Part shown: positions 24,116 to 34,368 of the stretch, one piece after another
Layout: each line of letters opens with the position of its first letter
Position numbering within the stretch: the first letter of the stretch is position 1
DNA from: Mauremys mutica
Lineage: Eukaryota > Chordata > Testudines > Geoemydidae
Length of the DNA: 64,000 nt
Direction of reading: 5' to 3'
Assembly: GCF_020497125.1 (NCBI RefSeq)
Contig: NC_059075.1
Span: 45,420,003 to 45,484,002 of the forward strand
Position numbers and translations under genes: made by a program
The notes under the pieces: model-generated
Seen by the model: only the letters and a program-made list of their open reading frames with translations
The model's database searches: none
What the model was told of the DNA's origin: nothing

Positions 24116-24641
24116 AGTAAAACATCAGCAGCACTTAATTTACACTCCTTGCTTATGATTTTGCTATATGAAGACATTTATATTTTTATCCACACTGTGT
24201 TAATTAATCTGTCTCAGCTACACAATATTTGCCATCTTATTTAAATGGGTTCGTTCTATAATTCTGCTTTCAAAACCTCCTTTGAACCAGGCATAGAAAT
24301 GATTTACAACATTTTTGTATCTGTTTATAGGCCTACCTGTTATTAGTTGTGCTATTTTTTTAAGTATGAATTTTCTTTTTTCAGAGAAACAATATTATTA
24401 ACACTTTAGGAGTATGTGTTATAATCAATGAGTTTAAGCTTGGTTTGCAAACAAAGCGTACAGCACTAATTAAGCTCTGTGTTCTTGATGCCTGGCTGTA
24501 GAATACAAGCTAAAGATCCTAACATCTATGGTCCTGGGTGCAAGTGGATAACATATGGATGCGTTCAGTGAGTCTACTCACATGTGTGAGGTTACTCTCA
24601 TGCATAAAGGTTTGCAGGATCGGACAGTGTCATCATAGGGT

Positions 24642-25040
24642 TAGAGTGACCATACGTCCCATTTTGGGTGGGATAGTCCCTATTATAGGCTCTGTCCTGG
24701 CTGTTCCAATACTTTTTTTTCCAAAAGGAGACATTTGTCAGGTTTGTTCTTCCTGACTTGATCAGTTGGCAAGAGCAAACAGGACTGCCAACTTTTGTCA
24801 GAAAAGTGGGGTGCGGTGCGGAGGGGGCAAGCAGAGATGCCAGCCCCCCACAGGGAGGGGGCTGCGGGGGGGAGAAGAGTTTCAGCATGTGGGGGCCCAC
24901 AGGGTTCCAGCGACCAGGCAACAGCCTCATCGGGGGGAGGGGTAGAAACAGGGTTCCAGCAACCAGACAACAGCATGAGGGGGCCCTCAGGCAAGCGGTT
25001 GGGGTGTCCTGTTCTGTCTTTGGGAAATATGGTCACCCTA
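24642..25040. mobile_element. hAT element, TAGGGTGACC family, with enlarged GC-rich interior
   Basis: The ends TAGAGTGACCATACGTCCC and AATATGGTCACCCTA are inverted. The 8-bp flanks CATAGGGT (24634-24641) and CATGGAGT (25041-25048) agree at six positions, a worn target duplication. The interior contains two GGTTCCAGC-(G/A)ACCAG(G/A)CAACAGC repeats. It abuts the 3' end of the antisense CR1 that follows. Confidence 0.75.
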
Positions 25041-25590
25041 CATGGAGTCATAGAGTTTAAGACCACCAGATCATCTAGTCTGACCTCCTCTATATCAATG
25101 CCACCCAGCACATGCACAGTAACCCCTGCAACTGAAATTACACCAAAGTATTACAACCCACAGGGGCAAGATTATTATGTGCCCCAGGCAGAGAATAGTT
25201 GGGGACCAAGGTGCACCAATGCCAGACCCCCCCACCTTTCACCCCAGTGGCAAGAAACTAATTAAGTGAGATAGACCCAGGTAATCCTGGCAAATGATCC
25301 ACACCCACATGCTGTAGAAGAAGGTGAAAAAAACTCCAAGATCACTTCCAATCTGACCTGGGGACAAAATCCTTCTTGACTTCACATTTGGTGATCAGTT
25401 AGACCCGGAGCATATGAGCAAGAACCATCCAGCCAAGTAACAGAGAAAGCATGTTTGGTGCCACCCCAGAGCCCGCATCTCACCCCCATCCAATGTTCCA
25501 GCTCCAACTGTAGACATCCCTGATGCGTCAGAAGAAGGAGATTTCAAAAACAAAACAGAATACATGGGGGTGGGAGGGAATCCCTTCCTG
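25041..25590 (-). mobile_element. CR1 LINE 3' end (antisense)
   Basis: It begins with the reverse of the CR1 terminus (GAGTCATAGAGTTTAAGACC, GATCATCTAGTCTGACCTCC) and continues through the 3' non-coding region, including AATCTGACCTGGGGACAAAATCC and GATCAGTTAGACCCGGAGCA. It is 5'-truncated; the upstream boundary is approximate. Open frames here are chance frames. Confidence 0.75.
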
Positions 25591-25666
25591 ACCTCCGCAG
25601 GTGGCTCATATATTGTATGCTTCAGCTCATTGTAGATCATAGAGAGTACTGTATATTCTAATAGAT

Positions 25667-25999
25667 CAGTGGTTCCCAAACTTGTTCCGCTGCTTGTGCA
25701 GGGAAAGCCCATGGCGGGCCGGGCCGGTTTGTTTACCTGCCACGTTCGCAGGTTCGGCCAATCGCAGCTCCCAGTGGCCGCGGTTTGCTGCTCCAGGTCA
25801 ATGGGAACTGCTGGAAGCGGCGGCCAGTACGTCCCTCAGCCCATGCCACTTCCAGCAGTTCCCATTGGCCTGGAGCAGCAAATGCCGGCCACTGGGAGCC
25901 ACGATTGGCCAAACCTGCGGACGCGGCAGGTAAACAAAGTGGCCCAGCCCGCCAGGGGCTTTCCCTGCACAAGCGGCAGAACAAGTTTGGGAACCACTG
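25667..25999. mobile_element. Palindromic hAT element, CAGTGGTTCCCAAAC family, copy 1
   Basis: The termini CAGTGGTTCCCAAACTTG and CAAGTTTGGGAACCACTG are exact inverses, and nearly the whole 333 bp forms one imperfect palindrome (for example GGCGGGCC...TTTGTTTACCTGCC against GGCAGGTAAACAAAG). It is flanked by a perfect 8-bp duplication TAATAGAT (25659-25666, 26000-26007). Mirror-image open frames on both strands follow from the palindrome. Confidence 0.95.
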
Positions 26000-26007
26000 T
26001 AATAGAT

Positions 26008-27868
26008 GTACATAATTTAGATTTTTTTCTCTATACTATGTGGGTTTTTTGTTTTTAACCTGGCATATTTACAGAATACAGTGAATTTGCTTTATTTTTA
26101 ATTCATACTAGAGGTTTTATTTGCCAAAATGGTATACAATTTTAGACTAAAAGTTGCCTTTCTTGTTTAATAAAATAGTCTTAGTGTTCTAAAGAGCTGC
26201 TGTTTGCACTGCTGCATGTGACGGATGCATGCAAATTAAGAACAAGAGAAAGCACACATTCCATGAACACTGGGAAAGACTTTTAACCATTATCAGACAT
26301 GTTTTTAAATGCTTTCATTTTACAGTGGTGTAACTCTATGACATAAATCTGGAGACAGTCCCTAAGGCTTGTTTGAGTCTGGTGATGATTGACCCTGCCA
26401 GTCCTAAACTTCCCAGATAGATCAGGCCAATGTCCCTGAGTTTCTATCACCCCAACCCCTGGCTCGACAGAGGGAAGTGCATGCTTTCCAAGTGTGGTAC
26501 AGTGACAACACTCCCTCTGTTCTTCAATTGGCATAGTACTCCTGACTGGAGCTCCCACATGGGGCAGGTCACCTCCAAACTATTCTCTACTTCAGGCTGT
26601 GGCACAATACCTCAGTTGAGCCCTGAAAACAAAATGATTAAATGTCTTCTGTTTTTTTGAAACTGCATACATCTGTGCATCTCTGGTGCTGCAAACAGTT
26701 TCCATAGGTTGTACACTTACATTTAAAAGGAAAGGAAACTGGATCTAGCCCTAATGGTTATGAAGAAACCCTCTCAAATTTGAACCAATGAAATGTTGCT
26801 TCTAAGTAGTCTGCAGATTGCTGAACCAATAGTTCAAAAAACTGTATACTGCCCTTTTCCTCTCACCGGCGTGGTAACTCTGAAACCTAATGATGAGGCC
26901 ATTATCCATATTGTTAATTATCTAAGTGTAATTACACCAGTGGAAATTATAATTTAATGTTTAATATTTTCCAAACATAATTGCAATAGAAAATACATAA
27001 TGGACAGCAATATTTATTTCAAATCTGTGTTATGTCTTTTTAAAAAGAATCAATGTTATTTATTCCTCTTTAATTTTGAGTTTTGCTAGCTCTTAATAAT
27101 TAACTTTTCCTTTAAAAAAAAAACTTCCATTGTGTCAGAGGAAAAAAATCAGTACACACAGAACATGTACTGTAAATCACTTTTATGTCTTTTAAAACAG
27201 CTGACTTTGCATTTTTATTACATTGTTTAAAAAAGTATCTTTTCATCTGGAAAGAATCAGTTTAAATGTGATTGTCAACACAACTAAGCCAATTTTCTGT
27301 TTAAAATGGCTGCTTGTGAAGCTTAGAACTATAATTATGCCAGGATTTCCTTCACAGACGTTAGTTACTAGGGCCAGGAGAATTTAGGTGGGATGTGCAC
27401 AGGAAATACCTGGCAGACAGTGTAGAATGTACTTTGAATGTAAAGTAAAGCACTTTTATTTAGCTTACAGGAAGCATATAAGTAACGATGAGCAACAAAC
27501 ATTGCTTCTGGGTGAAGAGCCTTCCTTTTAAATTACAAAGGGATGTTTGACAAAGTTTTGTGAAATTCAATTAAAACTTCATAAATGTGCTTGTAAAAAG
27601 GTGCGAAATACAAATATTTTATTTGGTGGAGGAAATCATTTGCTGATCAATTTTTTATATATTCTGATCAAATAAATCAGGAGACATAATTTCAGCATGT
27701 TCCTTTCATTTTCAGACTTAAAGTATATTTGTTTGTAACAAATCTACTACAGTTCCCTCTAGTCAGTCTCTGTGTCTCCACCACCTCAGTTTCTTTACTA
27801 TTCTCACCTGAAAACACAGCTTTCCCCTTACTTATAATAACTTCTAAGTTGTCATTTCCTTGCTTATT
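26008..27868. other. Intronic stretch without recognised repeats; possible conserved non-coding DNA
   Basis: No exon or repeat is recognised. From about 26870 to 27660 the sequence is AT-rich, apparently unique, and holds several homeodomain-type cores (GTTAATTATC, GTAATTACACC). This suggests but does not show a conserved element. Confidence 0.3.
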
Positions 27869-27880
27869 TAATTCAGTATA

Positions 27881-27916
27881 AGCAGATTCAGATTAACACG
27901 GCTACCCCTCTGATAC
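27881..27916 (+). mobile_element. 36-bp Penelope-like 3' terminus
   Basis: The insertion contains GATTAACACGGCTACCCCTC and ends TGATAC, the extreme 3' end of the family seen at 44642 and 51363. It is flanked by a perfect 12-bp duplication TAATTCAGTATA (27869-27880 and 27917-27928). Confidence 0.85.
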
Positions 27917-27974
27917 TAATTCAGTATAGTAATTATTTAACTCTAAAATGCATTTTGGGATGAAATGTATATGA

Positions 27975-28324
27975 CAGGGCTGCCCAGAGGGGGGGGCAAG
28001 TGGGGCAATTTGCCCCGGGCCCCGCACGGGCCCCCACAGGAGTTTTTCGGGGCCCCTGGAGGAAGGTCCTTCACTCACTCGAGGGTCCCCGGAAAACTCT
28101 TGCAGAGCCCGGGCCCCTGGAGCTTCTTCCGCTCTGGGTTTTCGGTGGCAATTCGGCGGCAGGGCAGTCCTTCCATTCCGGGACCCGCTGCCGAAGTGCC
28201 GGGTCTTCGGCGGCAATTTGGCGGTGGGGGGGTCCTTCCGCCCCGGGTCTTCGGCGGCAATTCGGCAGCCGGGGGCCCCCGCCGCCGAAGACCCCAGGCC
28301 CCCTGAATCCTCTCGGCGGCCCTG
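27975..28324. mobile_element. GC-rich hAT element with internal minisatellite
   Basis: The element begins CAGGGCTGCC and ends GGCCCTG, with a perfect 8-bp duplication GTATATGA (27967-27974, 28325-28332). The interior has three or more copies of a unit with GGGTCTTCGGCGGCAATT. The GC-rich content makes long open frames in several frames on both strands; none has domain character. Confidence 0.9.
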
Positions 28325-28332
28325 GTATATGA

Positions 28333-29990
28333 ACGATCCTATGCAAAATGTAGTATTGTATTCATTGATCACATTTTCACATTAAGAGATGTACTTGAGA
28401 TTTACATTTTATAAAAAACTTTGTTCCCTGTTTTAAGTAGTACATTGTAAAGAATTTCATAATACTGAAAATTAGACCAGCAACTTTCAATACACATTCT
28501 TGGTACGCTTCATTTTTCAATTTTCAGAAGGCGTAAAGTACTTTATTAATGAACTGTTGCCTTTGGATTATGCACTATACAGTGAAAACATATATATCAT
28601 CTTGTTTTGTTCTAATAAATAGGCTAGTTGTTCTATTAATGTTTAGAGTTTAATCCATATGTTAGACACTTCTAAGATATTGTTTTAAAGGAAAGAGTTA
28701 TTGTCCGTCAAATATTCTCATGCAGATATTTTTTTCCTTTGAGAGACAGAGCAGTCACTGCAGCAATGACTATTAAAAGTGTGCTAATCTTTCATCTCTG
28801 ACCAGATTTCCAAAATGCTGTTTGTAATTTTCTTTACACAAGTTAGGCAGCATTTGAAGACTTTTTATATCTTATCCCTCAGGTGCTATAGGAATCTTAG
28901 TGAACTAGATGCCCCAAAAATATTCATGCTTGACCATTGAAAGAGGACTATTAATCTAAATCAGAAGACAGTGACATTAATACAATGTGGGTGCAATTAG
29001 TAATAAATCCATGACAATCACATAGGTTTTCAATGGAATTTACTCTAAACAAAAGGGCATAAAATGGGGAGTTCACATTTCATGCAGGGTTTGTTGGTGT
29101 GGTTTTTTTCCTACTTATAGAAGCACTTTTCCTTCATGTACAACTAAATCATTCTCCACAGCACACTGAGATTGTGCATTCTAAAAATAATTGGAGTCAA
29201 ATTTTGAAAAACAAAGCATTAGCTTGTTTGAAATGGCTAAAATACCTCAACACTCAAAAATGATTATTAGAAATATTTTAATGGGGCTCTGTTTTGCTGT
29301 AGTCACTATTTTATTTAATTCTGTATTTCTATTTTTTTCTTTTGTTGTTGTTATTTATATGATAAACACTGTAACAGTTTCTGCAATACATTTATGTGAA
29401 ACACACTGCATCTTCTCACAGGAACACATATTCCGAAACACAAAATTAAACAATGTTGTCAACTTCTATCGCGCTAATCTTGTTTTGAACATTCTCTTTC
29501 ACAGTAAACCAGAATATATTTTTTTCGAAAGTTCTTATGTATCATGTGAGGCAGAAACTGTTACTAAAAGTCTCAGACTCTGGCTATGCACATGGGATCT
29601 GTTCCCATTTGGGCAAAAATAGGTGTTCTTTAAAGCCTGTCTTCCACCTTTATGCATGTTGGCATACTTTGTTTTTGCCTGAACCTGCCTATGTGTTGTT
29701 CTTTGGCTGAGTGACATTCTGGTTTTTTGTTTTTTTTTAGAATATTTTGTATGATAAATGGACTTTTCAATAATAACCTGCCTCTTCTGCGTAGTAGGAA
29801 TTCGGTAGCCAAAACCAAAATACTTAATCACTGTTTTCCTGTAGCAGTTGCACGCTCTGGCACAGACAAATACCTTCATGTTCCTGATGCCTCTTGATCC
29901 AGTCATAGGGCCTGATCCTGCAACTACTTATTGTTGAGAGTAGCTCTAAACATTGTGAACAGGTGAGGGGACTAGTCAGGAAGTAAGTAT
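28333..29990. other. AT-rich intronic stretch without recognised features
   Basis: No exon or known repeat, apart from a possible MITE end at 29908 (GGGCCTGATCCTGCAACTAC). An open frame of 143 codons at 29191-29622 (+) is discussed among rejected items. Confidence 0.4.
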
Positions 29991-30372
29991 AGCTGGTCAA
30001 AAAATACTTCACAAAAAATGTTGACATTGCTCCATTTTCAAGGGTTCAAAAAAAGAACCCTCCATAATTATTTATTTTTCAACTGTTTTAAATAATTTGT
30101 AATGGAAAATATTATAAAACAGTATTAAAATAGTCATCCAACATGTTCATGTTCCAAAAGCCATTTTTCAACAAACTAAACTTTTTCATTGATCAAAATC
30201 CAGGTTTTTTGTGGACAATAAATTTTGATGATGTGTTCCATAAAAATATCAATTCAAAAAATCTTTTGTGAACAACATTTTTATAATGTCAACTGTTTTT
30301 CATAAAATGTGTGTTAAAAGATCGTTTTTCAACAACAAGAAGAAAAAATTGTTTGAAAAATTGTGACCAGCT
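29991..30372. mobile_element. AT-rich element with AGCTGGTCAAAAAAT ends
   Basis: The left end AGCTGGTCAAAAAATACTT and right end AAAAATTGTGACCAGCT are inverted. The interior is rich in TTTTTCAACAA and TTTTCATTGATCAAAA motifs typical of a worn sauropsid MITE. No target duplication is clear. A probable relative lies at 30612-30860. Confidence 0.5.
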
Positions 30373-30611
30373 CTATCAGCCTGGTAGCAAAAGTTTGCAG
30401 GGTGCAACCTGTATTTATACCTCCCCCCTTTTTTAAAAAACATTTAACTTAAAATGATCAAACAATATTATAGATAAAATAAAAGTATCGACTAATGGAC
30501 AGGGGTTTTTGTTTCTAGCAGAGTTCTACATTATATCTATATCTAAAAATTTTAAAAGTATGCATTCCATATATTTACTCATACTTCACACTTTTATTGG
30601 ATCACAGCTAA

Positions 30612-30860
30612 AGCTGGTTCAAAAAATATCATCAGAACTTTTTTCAGCCAAAAATGGCTTTTTGATTAAATGGATATTTTCACCCAAAAATAAATTTTCA
30701 TCCAAAATGTTTGTGTTTTCATAAAAAAAAACCTGAAAACCTATAAACTAAAAAATTGTCATTTTAAAAAGTGTTCAAAGAAAAACATTGCCGAAAATGT
30801 AAAATTTTCATTATTGTGAAAAATTTTCACAGGAACAAAATTCATTTCTCCACCAGTTCT
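30612..30860. mobile_element. Probable second AGCTGGT(T)CAAAAAA element
   Basis: It starts AGCTGGTTCAAAAAATATC and ends CTCCACCAGTTCT, with a GAAAATTTTCA-rich interior. Ends are worn, so boundaries and identity are tentative. Confidence 0.35.
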
Positions 30861-31813
30861 ACTCAGAATTAAGGTTAATAAACTATAAATAATGAAATGC
30901 TGTTATATAGCTGTTACAATAATGTTATGTGCTACTGCATAAGAGGGCAATGAAAATAATAGTACATATGTATAAAAATACCATGGTTCTCTGGCTTTCT
31001 CAGAAATACCATAGAAATTAATCGGTTCTTTTAGTGTTACAGTAGGGAAATTATGGTAAGGTGACTTACTTTTCATGAGGGATAGTGATGAAAACTTCAT
31101 TCTAAGTGAGGGAAGCTAAAGACCGCTTCATGGAAAAATAAGTGTTTTAATATTGGTAGGATGCAACACCCTTTGGGAAATTCTAAGATGTGGTATGTTA
31201 GAAGATTTATCCTCAGTACTATGCTAAATGATTGGGAAAAAGGCAGTTTCAGTGGTAGATCTTTCATAGTTATCATGAGGGAATGTTTGGTATTTTGTCT
31301 TTCTATCACATGAGATCAGTTTTCTCTTGATTGTCATCATTTTGTTAGGTTGTCTTGCTATTTAAGCTATTAAAGATTGGTGTGCTGCTTGGTCTCAGGT
31401 GATCCATAAAGAGGAATGAAGCTGTGGGAAGGTAAACCACCATCAGCCTGACTCGGTGTATCAACCTTCCATGACAGGAGCTCTTTGTTGAGAATTGTTG
31501 GCAATTGCAGAAGTTTCCAACTTAAGATAAGAGTCAGCGTTCTCAGGTAATGCCCTCGATCACACACCTGATGACAGACTCCTGCTTGCAAGTTTTTTCA
31601 GGTGCCGTGTTTGCTCAGTAATCCTTCAATGCCAAACTTTTCTAAATAGCAAGCAGGTCCCATCAGTAATGGACATCAGCCATTAAGCTTGTAATATTTG
31701 TCAGATATCGGGTTACGGCTTTGTTACTCCAGTGTGATGAATGAATGCTGCTATGCTTTAAGAAAATAAAGAAGTGCAATAAATTTAGCAGTACTGAAAA
31801 AGTTTCTGTTTTA

Positions 31814-31886
31814 GGACCTGATACAAAGGCCACTGAAGTCAATGGAAAGTCCTCCACTGACTTTAACAGCCTATGGATCAAGCCCT
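31814..31886. mobile_element. Small palindromic MITE
   Basis: GGACCTGATACAAAGGCCAC and CCTATGGATCAAGCCCT are inverted ends; TGAAGTCAATGGAAAGTC pairs with GACTTT across the centre. Related to 10078-10165 and 11756-11809. Confidence 0.55.
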
Positions 31887-34069
31887 TATTCTCCTCTCTT
31901 TTGAGAAACAGAACCCTAGTATGTAACTAAAATACATTTTTCCCTTTCTCTCTATGCACATATTTTATACCTATTAATAATCTTTACAAAATTCTACTCC
32001 TAATGGACCTATTGTTTTACTTTAACTCCTTGGTTTTCATGTTTTTCACAACTGTTTTCATTAAAACAGGGAGGCTTGCAGGGAGGTGATCACAGAACTT
32101 GATTGTTCATGCATGAAAGAACTGAAAGAGGTAATCTGGGTATTAAAATGGGCTATAATATTCCTCATATTAATCTTTTTCTCAATCCCAATTATTCCTG
32201 AACCAAGCTCTGAGGTTTTTAATCTGTTTTTACTTATTGCTTGCTTGGGCATATTGATATGTTGAAGTCAATGGGTGTTTGCCTGAATAAAAGACAGAGT
32301 AATACTAAGAAAGGACCTTAGGATCCATCCATCTCTATGTTTTTAGCTACAAATATTTTCCCAACAAACCTGCACTGCTTTTCATGGGGTGCTGTTTGCT
32401 GATCTGGCATGCAAAGAGTATGGTTTTACCAAAAACATTTATTATTCATTAAAATCCTTCCCAGACATACACAGATGATTAACTCCTCCTTATACCTTGT
32501 GACATAAGCAAGATAAAAAGTCTGTGTGTGTGTGTGTGTGTGTGCTTGTGTGTGTGTGTGTGTGTAAATATTAGGATCTATTTTAAAGTACAAACTATTA
32601 AATTATTAGACTTCTTTTCTGATTAGGCTTTTGTGAACAATAAATTTAAGCTGCACAGTGACTGATCCAATGTTCACTCTGGCCACATCCATAAAAGTTT
32701 TGTACAACTGTTTAGCTTAGTAGTTGCTATGTTTGCCATAACAGCTCCTGCTTCAAGTGATATAATATATATCCCACATCTGGGATGCTGTATATCATTT
32801 TAATCTAATACAGCCAACAATATATACAGTCTAAATTTACAACTTTATATTTTAATTGACAAGTAATTTGTCCTCATAAATTGAACTGGTAGTTGTCAGA
32901 CAGCCCCACTGCTTTTGGCAAAACTGACAGTAGTATTATTTAAGGATTTATTCTTTTCTAGTTATTTATTAAATGCCAGTTTTGTGCTCTGTGCTAGACT
33001 GAACTGACCTAGAGCAAAACACAGACCCTTCTCTAAGGAGCTAACATATAAATCAAATCTAGACAATAGAGCATGTGTGGGGAAAATGCACATAAAATTT
33101 GGACAGTTTGATGAGTTAATGCTAAGACCTCATGGAAGAAGTTTTGTGGAGGCATATATGACTGAGAAGAGAGCTAATGATTGGCACTTACGGACAGGCA
33201 GGGAGTTCTAGGCATGAGGAATGGCATGAAACCAATAGTTGGAGAAGGATAGAAATAAGATTTTCAGGAAGTGGACTTGAAAGGAACGTAAGAAGTGAGA
33301 ATAGGAGGAAAGGTGAACAGAGATGTATGCTGGAGCAGAGTCTGTGATTCAGGATTCTTTATGCATCATGTAAACAGTATTATTAGGTCTTTTTCAGCAA
33401 AGGAAAACAGTCAATACAGTATATACTCAAGATGTGAAAGTGCTAATAATGTTTTATATTCAACTTCTTAGGCTATGGTAATGCTTTTCAATTAATTTTT
33501 CCAATAAGAAAATCTAACAGCTTTGAATTGTACAAACTTTTGCTGCTTATCTTCTGTCTAGAACCTAGTTTGATTCTTCCCATCCTGGCTCAAAATGAAA
33601 CTCTTTTACCTTTTAAAACACTGCATTGCTCCAATGTGAATTTGCTTTCTATCCTCCCAGATGGTCATTGTGGTCTATGGTGTCATGGGCTATCTCAGCA
33701 CTCTTTATAGACAGTACTCCTTTTCTCCATTCACTAATGAAATGCAAAAATACATATTATTTGCTAAAATCATCTGAATTACTCTTTCACAGTTTTTCAT
33801 GGCATATTATCTAAATCTTTGTTTAAGAAGACTTTAAACGGCAGATGTCTTGACTTTGGTGGAATTACTCTGAATTTACAATGACATAATGGAAAGCAGA
33901 ATTTAGACATATACAATTCTCTGCCATAAATACTATACATATATTATGCTAAGCTGGTGTCTGTTTCATGTGCAGTTCTGCAGGTGATGGTGTGCCACAG
34001 GTCCATTGCTAGTTCACTACTCTGTGTCAGCAACTCTTGTCAGATCTGACTTACTCACTGCACCTCACA
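31887..34069. other. Intronic stretch; one microsatellite, otherwise no gene seen
   Basis: It contains the GT microsatellite at 32522 and a worn ancient-repeat block near 33030-33070 (ACAGACCCTTCTCTAAGGAG, CTAACATATAAATC). No exon was found. Confidence 0.4.
32522..32565. repeat. (TG)n microsatellite
   Basis: A 44-bp TG run interrupted once by CT. Confidence 0.95.
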
Positions 34070-34075
34070 CACTGG

Positions 34076-34165
34076 TGTCATGATATTTATTTGAAAGATG
34101 ACATGTAATATATTGTTTGAGATCTAATAACACACTGGTCTTTAATGTCACTGTGAAATGTTTAT
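34076..34165. repeat. LTR-like segment upstream of the retrotransposon tail
   Basis: GATGACATGTAATATATTGT and the following AATAACACACTGGTCTTTAATG align, with many substitutions, to the LTR segment at 34492-34556. It may be an older LTR fragment. Confidence 0.35.
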
Positions 34166-34254
34166 AGCAACTCTGTAGATGAAATTACGGATGCCGTCTG
34201 ATATTTTGTTTTTGAAACTGAACAGACAAAGGTGACAAAACAGGTTTCCTCTAT

Positions 34255-34359
34255 GTAAAGGAAAAAGAAAATATGGCGGCAGATGCCTTGTGCAGGAAAG
34301 AGGGCTCTGACTTGCTGCCTCCAGGTCAGCCAGTGACTAACTCTCCTGAAGCTTTGTAA
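34255..34359 (+). pseudogene. LTR retrotransposon pol remnant (RNase H end)
   Basis: Read from 34255 the frame gives VKEKENMAADALCRKEG and continues SDLLPPGQPVTNSPEAL to a stop at 34357. The EN-x-x-ADAL-x-R motif marks the end of the RNase H domain in Ty3/Gypsy-class elements. Upstream sequence is not recognisable as pol, so this is a 5'-truncated remnant. No integrase motif follows: a polypurine tract and the LTR begin within 10 bp of the stop. That fits elements with integrase upstream of reverse transcriptase (Gmr1-like), or a deletion. The remnant is short, so class assignment is moderate. Confidence 0.6.
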
Positions 34360-34368
34360 GAGGAGAGG
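34358..34368 (+). promoter_or_regulatory. Polypurine tract before the LTR
   Basis: AAGAGGAGAGG immediately precedes the LTR start TGTGACCC and overlaps the end of the pol remnant, as expected for the plus-strand primer site of an LTR retroelement. Confidence 0.6.

Noticed and set aside
24795..25265. 156-codon + strand frame
   Set aside because: It crosses the junction between a hAT element and an antisense CR1, so it cannot be an ancestral gene.
25669..26058. Overlapping frames on both strands with near-identical protein ends (CRESPWRAGP)
   Set aside because: The similarity of opposite strands is explained by the palindromic hAT element, not by a gene family; the same occurs at 44178-44678.
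27902..28372. Long frames on both strands, one with 156 codons
   Set aside because: They are by-products of the GC-rich minisatellite inside the hAT element at 27975-28324.
29191..29622. 143-codon open frame on the + strand, starting MESNFEKQSISLF, with a hydrophobic stretch
   Set aside because: It lies in AT-rich intron. The hydrophobic part comes from T-rich runs, no family motif is visible, there is no splice or promoter context, and no repeat ORF is recognised.
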